A DNA stretch of 64,000 nt from Pogostemon cablin (lineage: Eukaryota > Streptophyta > Magnoliopsida > Lamiales > Lamiaceae). Below, one piece after another: positions 22,598 through 33,285 of this stretch. Position 1 is the first letter of the stretch. The number at the start of each line of letters is the position of its first letter. The DNA lies in contig CM042962.1 of assembly GCA_023678885.1 (NCBI GenBank), positions 20,784,336 to 20,848,335 on the forward strand, read 5' to 3'. The translations under genes were made by a program, and so were the position numbers. Below the pieces are notes generated by a model. That model was not told the origin of the DNA. It saw nothing but the letters and a program-made list of their open reading frames with translations, and searched no databases.

Positions 22598-22808
22598 AAT
22601 CCAATAAAGAAACTAGCCAGCTGCTGAAAAGTTGGCATCCAATGTAAAGTGACGCAAGTAGTGACGTTACAAAAAAGAATCCAATAAAGAAGAATGGACC
22701 AGCTAGCTGCTAAAGTTGGAATCCGAGGCAAATGACGTAAGCAGTGACGTCAAAAGAAGTTAGGAGGCTTTGAAATCCAGGTTTCAAATCCGAAAGTCTC
22801 TATAAATA
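22598..22808 (+). promoter_or_regulatory. Pararetroviral promoter with duplicated as-1-like element and TATA box
   Basis: Two as-1-like elements (paired TGACG, spaced 12 bp) occur at 22650-22666 (TGACGCAAGTAGTGACG) and 22733-22749 (TGACGTAAGCAGTGACG). Each lies in a roughly 80-bp repeated unit that begins 'gaatccaataaagaa' and contains 'agctgctraaagttgg'. A TATAAATA box is at 22801-22808. as-1 elements bind TGA-class bZIP factors and drive the 35S-type promoter of related viruses. The expected transcript start is about 30 bp downstream. The motifs look intact even though the coding genes are dead. Confidence 0.82.
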
Positions 22809-22985
22809 GGTGAGTTGAGGAAGCAGAAGGCATCAACCATTCCCCTATGTTTTCTCTTTCTAAAAATAAACATTTTATTTCTTTCTCTTTGTATGAGTGT
22901 TTTGAGTGCAGCTACAATAGGTAGCTAAAGGAGTTATCTCCTCTTGTTCTGTGAGGATGAGTGTGTAATAAATTCTCCATTCAAT

Positions 22986-22991
22986 AATAAA
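22986..22991 (+). terminator. Candidate viral polyadenylation signal
   Basis: AATAAA about 150 bp downstream of the expected transcript start, as in other caulimovirids whose transcript is terminally redundant. Nearby AATAAA copies (for example near 22968) are alternatives. Confidence 0.55.
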
Positions 22992-23399
22992 TAATCTTGG
23001 GCTTCTGCCCGAATGTAGCCTTCCATTTTACAACTTTGATCTCAATACTTTCCGGCGAGAAATAGTAACAGCATCCTGTACACTCGGTGTAGGAAACGAA
23101 CTAGGGTTGTGCTGAGGTCCGCTGAAGGAACGAGATTGAACCATCGTACTGCGGGACGCGTGGTTGGCTGTGAGGAGCAATCGTAAAACCTTCCGGGTAC
23201 CCAGTGTACCGATGGTCAAAAAAGGTATTGTTACTGTTACAAACTGGTTAATTATGAGATTAAAGTATTATACGAAAGCATGTTGGGCCTGATATGGTCG
23301 TAATGGACTATGTCTATTTTGAAAAATAGAAAGTGATAAAAATTTGGCAAAAAATGATATGATACAAGTAATTTAAGGCTGAAATACCTGTTGTAGGAC
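22992..23399. other. Viral leader remnant and junction to the right inverted repeat
   Basis: GC-richer leader-like sequence runs to about 23225, then AT-rich sequence to the start of the right arm of the Mutator-type repeat near 23400. No ORF is supported. Confidence 0.45.
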
Positions 23400-23614
23400 T
23401 AAAAAGTTGAATTCTGCAAAATTGGTGGACTGATTTCAAAATTTAGAAGATATTATTGTCAAAACCTGTTGGTCACCTGCTATAGCAGGTAAAAGGACCA
23501 AAAGGTTGAGATTGGTAAAGATAATGGACTGTTTTCAAAATTGAGGAAAATGATGGACTAATTTCAAAATAAGAGAAAGTTAACGGACGAAAAATCAATT
23601 TTCCCTATAACATA

Positions 23615-23764
23615 TAGAAAAAAATCACATCTTTTTTAAAGAGATAACGATACATGATCAAGATGAAAGGACACCACCTCAACATGAAATTATAATTATA
23701 ACTAGTCAAAAGCACCTCATTGCTGAGGTGCGAGCCCGGAAGTTACATTTTGTAAGTGGAAATG
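23615..23764. other. Spacer with a short hairpin
   Basis: The hairpin 'gcacctca-ttgc-tgaggtgc' lies at 23712-23731 (8-bp stem, 4-nt loop). The end of this spacer, 'ttttgtaagtggaaatggtt', matches 30924-30945 beyond the LTR element, so both are pieces of one tandem repeat split by the insertion. Confidence 0.6.
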
Positions 23765-23769
23765 GTTGA

Positions 23770-25296
23770 CGATGAGTGATATTTTTGCCTAAATTTTAGT
23801 GTCTTTTTATGTGTGTTTTCGTATATTTTTATCCGTATTTATGTGCTATTTGGTGGAGTTATGTGTTTTTATGGAATTGAGTGTGAATGAACTTAATCTT
23901 ATGTAAAATAGGTGAAATCAGAGTGAAAATGGAGAAGAGAGACGAAAGAAGGAAGAAGAAAACAGGGTAGCAAGAACACGGCCAGCCGTTTCAAGTACAC
24001 AAGCCGTGTCGTGCTACACGAGCCATGTACTGAAAACAGACCTGTAAGAGATTGCCGTGCGACGATATTAGAACGCACAACACGACTATCCCTTGGCCGT
24101 TGTAAGTTCGCGTTGACATAGAAACCCTGACACGACTCGAGGCGTGTTGCAGTACACGAGTCATGTAGGTACCTGATTAGTAAAAAAAATCAGATTTCTT
24201 CTAGAAGCTTCCCAAGGGGTATAAATATCCAATACTTCAATATTTGAAGAGATTTTTTCGTGGTTTTGGCCCTGCACACACACATCACACACCAATTCCT
24301 CCATTTCACACCAACATCTTCATCTATTCTCCATCTATTCCATCTACCTTCATCCCACTATCAAAACCTTCATCCAATTGAGGAAAAGAAGCAAGGAAGA
24401 GAGGATAATTGCAAGGGAAGGAATGAGATCACCATTGAAGCACTTCAAGTGAGTTTTCATCCATACTTTGTAGTGAAACCTTATTGTTTATCATATTTTG
24501 TAAGGATCTTAATGTCTATGTTGATTTCCTTTTGAATATGGTAGACTAATCTCTCTTGTGAGATTAGCAACATGAGAGTTGTTGGATAATTTTGGGATTT
24601 ATGTATTAAAATTAATATGTTGATTGGGTTAATTGATTTTCTATCATTGTTGCTTTAGATCTTGATGTTTATGATGATTTGTGTGGTTTGTTGTTTTAAA
24701 CATGTGATTAGATTGAGAAGTCAATTGCATATTTAGGAAAATTAATTGAATCATTTTATCAAACACTTCTTGTGCATTATAAATTGTAAAGAGATTGAGA
24801 AATCCTTTAAGATAAAGAACCATTTGATAGGACATCCGGTTGGTTTGATCGAGAGGTTGATTAATCGTGTGAAGGGACTCTCATTTCAAGCTTAGTACCT
24901 TGTTGGAATTGTTTGAGTGAGAACTAATTCATTGAGATAATTGAGATTCATATCCTATTCATCTCGAGAGGGAGTTTAGGCGAACTTAGTATTGACCCTT
25001 AGTCTTTAGCCCATGATTCATATGAATTTGATGCATGTATCCTAGAATTTCCACTTCTTGATTGTTGTTAATCTCACGTTTACTTAAATTGAAAAACCAC
25101 CTTTCGTCCATCTATCTTGTTTGCTAATCATTGCATGCTTGCTTTGGTTATTATTATTACTTGTTTGAACAACCTTTTGATGATTCGTCTCTATAAAATT
25201 ACAAGAAACGTGAGATCACTTAAGCACTAGTACCTACCTCCCTGTGGTTCAATAAATTATTTTAATTGGTCATCTCTACTATAAAATGTATAATCA
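23770..25296 (+). repeat. 5' LTR
   Basis: 1,527 bp, matching 29302-30849 throughout. It starts 'cgatgagtgatattt' and ends 'ctataaaatgtataatca'. It carries the 'acacgagcc.tgt' palindromic motifs at about 23975-24170. It lacks about 25 bp present in the 3' LTR at 29628-29655, a segment that contains one of those palindromes. Confidence 0.9.
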
Positions 25297-25298
25297 AA

Positions 25299-25315
25299 TG
25301 ACGCCGTTGCTGGGA
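25299..25315 (+). promoter_or_regulatory. LTR retrotransposon primer-binding site
   Basis: 'tgacgccgttgctggga' follows the 5' LTR after 2 bp and closely matches the 'TGGCGCCGTTGCCGGGGA' tRNA-Asp-type site of Athila/Tat elements. Confidence 0.75.
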
Positions 25316-25531
25316 AGGCAACGGTTGCTAGTGGTTTAACGAATGCGTGTTTCGATTGGTATTACTAGAGATATTTTTATTATTTTTCATTATTTGTTTT
25401 GAAAATTTTGATCTTACTTTTTCATTTTGATAGGTACGTAGAAACTACCTTGAGAGAAGAGGAAGGGGGATCAAAACCAAAAATAGAAAGTTTGAAGAAG
25501 AATTGTAGTAAGCCTTGAGGAGAGCATTTAA

Positions 25532-26617
25532 ATGGATGGTTGGAAGCAATTCACAAATATCTGTGGGAATCAAATTGCATGGGTTCCTCCTCCACAATCA
25601 AGTGGCTACATGAATGAGAGCAACTATGGATATAATTTCCAAATGGATCAAGATAGCTCTCAATACTACAATCAAGGAAGAAATGGAGAATGACAACAAG
25701 CTTATAATGCAAATATATTCCATCTGTATCAAACATACACTTATTCTCCACCAAATCCCAACACCAACACTTCTCATATGTTCCAAAACTACGCTTTATT
25801 TGAATTATATAGAAGATGTGCTCAAGGAAGTGATGAAGACCAAAATCCTCAATCAAGTTTTCTTCAAAATGAATCCTTCGAGATAATTACACCCGCTACC
25901 TTGGAATTGACAAGACAAATAAGGATGATGAATGAAGGTGCTTATGGTCAAGTCTTGCCTAGTTCAAGTTTTGGGGGTGGTCAAAATGTGCAAGGTGTGT
26001 CGATTCCTAGCCTTATGGAGCAAGAAGAGTGGAGGATGTCTACCCATCAACTAGGAAATTCTTCTTCCATGGGAGTAGATGATTTTTAGGAAAATTTTCA
26101 AAATAACTATGAGGGAAGTTTTCATCTAAATTATTCACCAATTCAAGGATGGAATTGTGACAACCAAGAGGGAGGAGACTTTCAACAAGTTGAGGAAGAA
26201 AAATCATCTTTAGAAGTCTTGATTGAAATGATGATAGCAAACCTAGAGGAAGACAAGAAAAGAGATGAAGCAAGAAATGAGGGAAATGAGAAGAGGTTAG
26301 AAGCCTTGGAGCATCAAGTAAGCCAAATTGTAAGTGTTTTGATCAATTTTCAACAAGTTGAAGAACTTGAAGAGGAGAGCAAAGTTGAAGAAGAGTTGCA
26401 AAAAGAAGAGAATTTGGGAGATGAAGAATCAAAGGAGGTATTTGAAGAGCCTATTGAGGCGAATGATGTTGATAAAGAGGAACAAAGTCAAAAACCAAGT
26501 GATGATGACTTGAAGAGTGAAATGAGCATTTCGAAACCTTTAAAATCTTTAAGTTGCTTTGAATTTCATAATATTGTTTACATTGACTTTGTCTTACCCA
26601 TCTTCTTATATTCTTAG
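25532..26617 (+). pseudogene. gag-like ORF of the LTR element, two stops
   Basis: One frame of about 361 codons from the ATG at 25532 is interrupted by TGA at 25691 and TAG at 26087. The N-terminal part is rich in Asn, Gln, Tyr and Ser. The segment near 26200-26340 forms a coiled coil around 'NEKRLEALEHQVSQI', which resembles the C-terminal part of Athila-type Gag ('LE.Q..QI'). It is followed by a long Glu-rich stretch. No zinc knuckle was seen. The product would have formed the particle; this copy cannot make it. Confidence 0.6.
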
Positions 26618-27360
26618 AAACAAAAGAGAACTCGAGGAGATGTTGGGGATCTATTTGGTAAAGAGAAATAAGTAGTGTTCAAGAATGGAGAGGGCAATGG
26701 AGTGTAAGCTCAAGGGAGTCGAATTTTTAAAGTCATGCTCGAAGGATGCAACGGAGGTCGTTACTTTCCATAAGTGCCTATTAGAGGAAGAAGCACAACG
26801 GTTAAAATTCGATGGCAAGGACGAAAGATATCCATGGCTATTCCGACTAGTTCTCCATATTCCGTCCGGCTTGAAGACGTTAAACTTAGCGCTAGATGGG
26901 AGGCAACCCATCATTATCTTTATTGCTTTATTTATTACTTTCAATAAGGATGCTTGTTTTGTTTTGCATTTTGGCATGTAGGTTGATTGTGCTAGTGAGG
27001 AAGATGCGTATTGGAGATACGACAAGTGCTTGGTTTGAAGTGTCTAAGTTCGTCATACTATTTTTTGAAAACTTATTTCGAAACTCTTGTTTCAATTTAA
27101 GTTTGGGGGGATATGGCATGGTGTGACATGTATTTTATTGGAAGCATGAATTTTTTGTGTTTTTGAGCTAATTTGAAAATTTTCTCATGAGTTCGGTGTG
27201 ATTTTGGTCCGCTTGGTTGTGTGAAAGTAGATGATAATTCATGTTTTGATACATAATGTTGAGCTAATGTTGTTTTTAAGTTGTGAGCATGAATAGGGAG
27301 TATTGAAAGCATGAAAAATAGGGTTTAAAGTAAAAAATTAGAGAAAACAGGGCAAACAGT
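26618..27360 (+). other. Remnant of gypsy 3' internal region, pol absent
   Basis: An open stretch at 26685-26981 reads '..LKTLNLALDGRQPI'. The DNA 'gcgctagatgggaggcaac' inside it resembles a signature found just downstream of integrase in Athila/Tat elements. The sequence therefore passes from gag straight to the post-integrase region, as if pol had been deleted internally. Confidence 0.5.
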
Positions 27361-27640
27361 ACACGAGCCGTGTGTCGTACACGGCCCTGTAACAAGTGGC
27401 CGTGTACTGACATTAGACGAAGCAACACGGATAGGCACATGCCATTTTGCGCAACACGGATCGTGTCCTGTCATGAAGCACGGGTCGTGTCGTCAACACG
27501 GGCCTGTAACAGATGGTCGTGCGATGACATCAGAACGTTTGACATGGTCATCCTCTGACCATTTTACGCAACACGACTCGTGTTGAGTGCAGATACACGG
27601 GACGTGTGAGCAACACGAGCCGTGTCGCGTTCTGTGGCAG
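27361..27640. repeat. Cluster of near-palindromic 'acacgagccgtgt' motifs
   Basis: About ten variants of an ACACG-RCYCGTGT-type palindrome occur within 280 bp (for example at 27361, 27455, 27479, 27570, 27595 and 27613). The same motif recurs in both LTRs. CpG density is far above the neighbourhood. Confidence 0.75.
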
Positions 27641-29288
27641 ATTAAAAGACGGGCTGACCTCTTCAAAATGGCTCATTCCCCTTCGTCATCTTCAACCCTC
27701 TCACTCGAAAATCTCTCTTCCAAACTCCACGAACTATCATCCAACACCACCTCTTCCCCGGAGAATTGAAGGGAGTACTTTTAGTACTCAACACTTCTTT
27801 AGGTTATTTCTAGTTAATTTGGATTGTGATGGATTTGATACTTCATTTGTTATGTTTGTGGGATGTTTACTTTCGTAATTTAGGATTTCCTTTTCAATCA
27901 AAGGATGAGATATTTGTGAGCTTAATTGATTATGGATTATCTGAATGTTTACTTCATTTTCTTATGATGGATGGTTTTATATTTCTTGCATGTTATGTGT
28001 TTTTGATTGTTTCTTGTTTGATGAGTCTTTTCTTTTATATTTTGTGTGTATTTGTATTCTTGTTAGAGACTGTTTTGGTGGTTTGTTTTTGGGATGTTGT
28101 GAGTCATTTATGAATGTGAGTGATGATATATTGCGGTGATAAGTGATAACAAATTATGATTAAGAATCTCTACACTTTCAAATTGTGACATGTTTTATTT
28201 AACTTACTCAATTTTGAGATGAATGTGGTGTAATAAGTCCTTAAGGTCCAATATATAAGCTTGTGAGAATTTGAACCTCAACCGTGCATACGTGGTATTT
28301 TTCTTCATGAGTGGATTGGTTGTGTTTGATAAGTTAGAACTTGCTCAAGGACTATAGGAACGAGCCCAATTAGTGGAGATTAGTGACATGATCTAAGGCC
28401 ATCTTTGTCATTTATAGTCATTACCATATATTTTCCTACCATGAACATCATCCCTAGTCAACCACTTTGAGCCTGTAAGCCTATTTCTTGTGAATTTAGC
28501 ACATTACAGGCCATGATTATCCACTTAAGCCTTACATATATATCTTTTGTGTGGGTGATTGAGGAGATGGTAGCTAGAAAGGTTTGATAAGAAAGAAAAG
28601 AAGAAAGGAAATGATAAACAAGTAAGAAAAAGGATAAAAAAGCACAAACAAGAATGGACATGCAACCTCAAAACAAGAAAAATGAGCAAAGCAACAACTA
28701 GATGCTCAAGAAAATAAAAATTCAAAGAAGGAAGCATGCATTGAAAAAAGTTCAATCCAAGGAAAGTTGATGATTAGTGCTTGTGAACATTAATGACAAG
28801 AAATGAAGAAAGAAAAGTGGAGAAGTATGGAAGAAAGTAGCTACCTCTTCGATTATTTACACTTGTTTAGTCACTATTATCCATATCTTTCCTACCCTAC
28901 CAAAGAGCTTATCATTACATCCTAATGAAAGACCTTTTTAATCATTAATTGAAACTTTGGTGGTTTGTGAATGTAGTCAACGAGCAAGCTTATAGCGAGT
29001 CGAGCCAATCGATTGATGATTGTTGTTACCTTACTTGAAAGAGTATTGAGTGAAATTGATAACCTATATGAGGCTTGAACCGAAAGGGACTATATTACAC
29101 TTTATTCACTTTTGATTAAACTTGTTAATTTCTCATGTCTTGAATTTAATGTTGTATTATGACTTAGCATAATTTGTGGTTCTTATTATTATTGTTGTGT
29201 TATTACTTGTGTTAATTTATTCTTTTCCTAGGTGAAAATCACTCCTCTTGGTTTATCATTTTCGTTGTTCGGGGACGAACAATACTTT
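27641..29288. other. LTR element 3' untranslated interior
   Basis: A short open frame at 27667-27769 (Ser/Leu-rich, start 'MAHSPSSSSTLSLENL') is the only peptide of note and is unrecognised. The remainder is T-rich then purine-rich non-coding sequence running to the polypurine tract. Confidence 0.45.
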
Positions 29289-29301
29289 AAGTTTGGGGGT
29301 G
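29289..29301 (+). promoter_or_regulatory. Polypurine tract before the 3' LTR
   Basis: 'aagtttgggggtg' directly precedes the TG of the 3' LTR, the usual plus-strand priming site. Confidence 0.75.
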
Positions 29302-30849
29302 TGATGAGTGATATTTTCGCCTAGATTTTAGTGTCTTTTTATGTGTGTTTTCGTATATTTTTATCCGTATTTATGTGCTATTTGGTGGAGTTATATGTTT
29401 TTATGGAATTGAGTGTGAATGAACTTAATCGTATGTAAAACAGGTAAAATCGGAGCGAAAATGGAGAAGGGAGACGAAAGAAGGAAGAAGAAAATAGGGC
29501 AGCAAGAACACAGCCAGCCATTTCAAGTACACGAGCCATGTAGTGCTACACAAGCCGTGTACTGAAAACGGGCCTGTAAGATATGGTCATGCGACATCAG
29601 AACGCACAACATGACCATCCCTTGGCTGTGTTGCGGCACACGACTCGTGTGCCGTCGTAAGTTCACGTTGACCCAGAAATCCTGACACGAATCGAGGCGT
29701 GTTGCAGCACACGAGTCGTGTAGGTACCTGATCAGTAAAAAAAATCAGATTTCTTCTGGAAGCTTCCCAAGGGGTATAAATACCCAATACTTCAATATTT
29801 GAAGAGATTTTTTTCGTTGTTTTAGCCTTGCACACACATCACACACCAATTCCTCCATTTCACACCATCATCTTCATCCATTCTCCATCTATTCCATCTA
29901 CCTTCATCCTACCTTCAAAACCTTCATTTAATTGAGGAAAAGAAGCAAGGAAGAGAGGATAATTGCAAGGGAAGGAATGAGATCACCATTGAAGCACTTC
30001 AAGGGAGTTTTCATCCATAATTTGTAGTGAAACCTTATTGTTTATCATATTTTGTAAGAATCTTAATGTATATGTTGATTTCTTTTTGAATATGGTAGGT
30101 TAATCTCCCTTGTGAGATTAGCAACATGAGAGTTGTTGGATAATTTTGGGATTTATGTATTAAAATTCATATGTGGATTGGGTTAATTGATTTTCTATCA
30201 TTGATGCTTTAGATCTTGATGTTTATGATGATTTGTGTGGTTTGTTGTTTTAAACATGTAATTAGATTGAGAAGTCAATTGCATGTTTAGGATAATTAAT
30301 TGAATCATTTTATCAAACACTTCATGAGCATTATAAATTGTAAAGAGATTGAGAAATCCTTTAGGATTTAGAACCCTTTGATAGGACATCTGGTTGGTTT
30401 GATCGAGAGATTGATTAATCGTGTGAAGAGACTCTCATTTCAAGCTTAGTACCTTGTTAGAATTGTTTGAGTGAGAACCAATTCATTGAGCTAATTGAGA
30501 TTCATATCCTATTCATTTCGAGAGGGAGCTTAGGTGAACTTAGTATTGACCCTTAGTTTTAAGCCCATGATTCATATGAATTTGATGCATGTATCCTAGA
30601 ATTTTCACTTCTTGATTGTTGTTAATCTCACTTTTACTTAAATTGAAAAACCACCTTTCGTCCATCTATCTTATTTGCTAATCATTGCTTTCTTGCTTTG
30701 GTTATTATTATCACTTGTTTGAACAACCCTTTGATGATTCGTCTCTAAAAATTACAAGAAACGTTAGATCGCTTAATCACTAATACCTACCTCCCTGTGG
30801 TTCGATAAATTATTTTAATTGGTCATCTCTACTACAAAATGACTAATTA
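29302..30849 (+). repeat. 3' LTR
   Basis: 1,548 bp, direct copy of 23770-25296. It starts 'tgatgagtgatatt' and ends 'gactaatta', where the canonical CA end has become TA. Confidence 0.9.
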
Positions 30850-31020
30850 GTTGACGAATTTTATACTTAAATAACATTAGCAATAGCATAAAGTAAGGAT
30901 TTCATAATATGAGCACAAGTTACGTTTTGTAAGTAAAATTGGTTGACAAATTTTATACGTAGATAACATTAGCAATAGCGAAAAGTAAGGATTTCATAAT
31001 ATGGGCACAATGACTATTCA
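30850..31020. repeat. 92-bp tandem duplication at the LTR element's 3' flank
   Basis: 'gttgac.aattttatac.ta' begins at 30850 and again at 30942. Both copies contain 'aagtaaggatttcataatat'. The left flank of the LTR element matches the 3' end of the same unit, so the element inserted at a unit boundary. Confidence 0.85.
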
Positions 31021-31169
31021 TCAAATATAAAAATAAACATTCAAAACAACTCCTTTCCTACGCTAAAACTCGTGTGTAGCTGCATAAGTGGTACCCAAAA
31101 CATTGGTGAATATCCTTGGTTTATTCAATATAACAATGGGCTTTCAATCTTTTTTCATGCACTTTAATT

Positions 31170-31306
31170 TGTCATGTGTTGTGTCTGTGGCATGCATAAG
31201 AATGCAAATGGCCAAGCTTGTGTGCTGTGTGTCCAATACTATTAAGTAGCACCGATGGCCCTGCTATTGCACCAACCATCAAAGCCCTCCATTTTGCTGT
31301 CCTAAA
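31170..31306 (-). pseudogene. TMEM135-like membrane protein exon, frameshifted
   Basis: After an acceptor ('gaactctttag', about 31307) the minus strand reads 'TAKWRALMVGAIAGPSVLL'. A neighbouring frame then continues 'DTQHTSLAICILMHA'. These two pieces follow each other in plant TMEM135 N-terminal-domain proteins (Arabidopsis At5g51150 type, from memory), so a small indel near 31240 breaks the frame. No further exons of this gene were recognised up- or downstream. It is a single-exon fragment on the same strand as the dihydrolipoyl dehydrogenase fragment. Confidence 0.55.
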
Positions 31307-31379
31307 GAGTTCAAAATAATAAAAGCTAAAAGTTGGCTTCAAACTCAAATAACAATTAAAACTAAAAGTCAAATGAGAA

Positions 31380-33285
31380 GTTAATTAAGGAAAAAAAAAT
31401 TATTCCTCCTGTAACCACCCAAAGTAGAAATAATTTCATAATTTCTTTCACAAACGTAAATGTTCATGCAGAAGTACCACGAAAAGTCTCTTTCAAGGCC
31501 ATGATCACATCTGTGCTAGGTCAATTCATCTCTGCTTCTTAATGATGTTAAAGAAAGAATTCCATGAGCATAAAGCGCACAATATATATACTGAGAAAAC
31601 ACTTTTACAAATAATAATATGTAAAAAGGAAGCCCTTTTCAATGATCATACAACACAGTTAATATAGAGAAAATGCTTTTAGGAATAATCTTTAGTTTTT
31701 CCAGCCTCATTTTTGGCAAACTTTTTAGATCTGAGGAAATTATAAACGATTTATATATCCTTGAGATTAAATGTTAAGATGCCACTTTACTATTAAGTTA
31801 AAAAATCATGCCTTTGAAAAATCAAAATGAGTAAACAGACAACTGTAGAAGTTCTAATCAGAATGAAGAATATATATAATTTTAGATAACAAAAAGAATA
31901 CTCCAAGAAGCACTACCTGAAAAGCTGGTTTTTTCCAGGTGACACACAACAAACTGTAAAATAAATTAATTTAGCAAATCAACACCTCTTACGCTGGAGA
32001 ACCAGGTAAGGCCACAAGTATGCATTAATTTATGAGTGCCAATAAAATAATTAAGCAACAAGTTAAACAGTGAACTCAATCATGATTATATCTATCATCT
32101 TAAATCAAATTCACTTACCTATTCCCTTTCATTTTTACTTGAAATTGCACACAATAACGGAATACTAAAGAGTCGGCTAACAATAATTTAGATATGGAGG
32201 TAATTACTTGCAAACAAGAAGTAGCCAGTGTGGACCTACTCTTCTAATGTTTACGTCTACAATGCCCACAACACTCCATGTATGTATCTCCACGTATCAG
32301 ATTCCATTGGCTCATGTGTATCAATATCCCAGGTTTGATTTGAATATTTTTTTCTTCAAGCCTTATGTGTTTTTTTTTTCAAAATACTGAACATTGCTTA
32401 AATTCTTTGATGCGAATACGTTATCTCACACAAAGAAATGACATACATAGGAACTTAAGGAGAATTCATTTGAATGCGTTGATGATAATTATTCATTTAT
32501 GTAGAAAACAAATCCAAAAAAATTACAATATTTAAACATTACCAAATGCTGATATATTAGTCAAATTTTGATATAATATATAGTACGAACATAAAACATG
32601 CAAATAAATTTATAAGTTTTGAGCAGGGTGTGATTCCGAAATAGTTTACAGTTATAAGATAATACATAAGAAGCTTCATAAACTAAACATGCAATCGGAT
32701 TATAAAACTTACATTTGCTTGCATCCCAGCCATTCCATCGGTTAAAACAGCACTCTGATCCATTCAATTAAAAATGAATTTAGATATGGAAAGCATCATC
32801 AAGGAGCATAATAAATAAGATATGATGATGCCTATAAGAAATATGTTGAAAGAAAAAAACAAACTCTGTGAAGAATTTCCTGTATGTTTCATACCGGCTG
32901 GAAACCATCCACTATGTCATTCAAGTCTCTTTATAGTCAAATGTAGAAATACCATAAAAAATAAAATGTCAGAACTCGAGTTACTTTATTCATGTTATCC
33001 AAATATAATCCAATTTAGGATCTTAATAAATTAAACACATGCAATTTGGCAGAAGATTATCTTACCAAATCTTTTATCTGAAAAAGCAACATTGGCTAGG
33101 AAACTAAGAAATCACAAAATTTAATGGAAGTATTTCAATAGTACAAGAAAAGGGAGGACCGGTCTCTTTATCTACACCTCTCTTTTTGACTAATGATAAA
33201 AGGTTAAATTCAAAGAACTAAATGCTATTTCTACCTTCATATGGGTAAGAAATAAAAGGAAAATAAAAAGGCTCATCAAAGTTAC
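31380..33285. other. Spacer between gene fragments, no gene recognised
   Basis: AT-rich. A minus-strand exon-like piece at about 32713-32760 ('AVLTDGMAGMQAN' before a GT donor) is the only coding-looking part, and I cannot assign it. Confidence 0.4.

Larger units (their letters stand above)
15538..23225 (+). mobile_element. Endogenous pararetrovirus (Caulimoviridae), nearly full length, degenerate
   Basis: About 7.7 kb, in the order primer-binding site, small ORF region, capsid with CCHC knuckle, 30K movement protein, aspartic protease, reverse transcriptase, RNase H, transactivator-like protein, then promoter and polyadenylation region. Capsid before movement protein and a separate transactivator fit cavemovirus-like lineages. 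They do not fit badnaviruses, which have movement protein first and lack the transactivator. The copy opens next to the minus-strand primer site and ends in leader sequence. Every gene carries stops or frameshifts, so the copy is not functional. Base composition is clearly less AT-rich than the flanks. The right limit is approximate. Confidence 0.88.
15214..23614. mobile_element. 8.4-kb block with Mutator-type ends and 9-bp target duplication, enclosing a pararetrovirus
   Basis: The block 15223-23605 is flanked by an exact 9-bp duplication TATAACATA (15214-15222 and 23606-23614). Its first 90 or so bases and the reverse complement of its last 90 match at roughly three positions in four. Shared pieces include 'ttaactttgcctaattttga' against 'ttaactttctcttattttga', and 'gtccattat' preceded by 'tttgaaaa'. 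Ends start GGGATAATAT and GGGAAAATTG, like the foldback MITE at 11403. Between the ends lies an endogenous caulimovirid and no transposase. Either the virus integrated into a pre-existing foldback MITE, or a Mutator-type element mobilised a viral insertion. Confidence 0.75.
23765..30854 (+). mobile_element. Non-autonomous Ty3/gypsy (Athila/Tat-like) LTR retrotransposon
   Basis: Complete element 23770-30849 with two direct LTRs, a primer-binding site, a gag-like ORF, a polypurine tract and the 5-bp target duplication GTTGA (23765-23769 and 30850-30854). The 4-kb interior has no protease, RT, RNase H or integrase, so it depended on a partner element. LTR differences of a few percent, by eye in the first 110 bp, and degraded LTR ends (CG at the 5' start, TA at the 3' end, in place of TG and CA) indicate an old insertion. 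Confidence 0.88.

Noticed and set aside
15223..23605. Reading the virus-bearing block as an LTR retrotransposon
   Set aside because: The ends are inverted, not direct. Gene order includes a movement protein and a transactivator, and there is no integrase.
25614..25886. Alternative-frame peptides in the gag region and minus-strand frames at 25551-25856
   Set aside because: Another frame runs from 25532 to 26617 with only two stops and a gag-like coiled coil.
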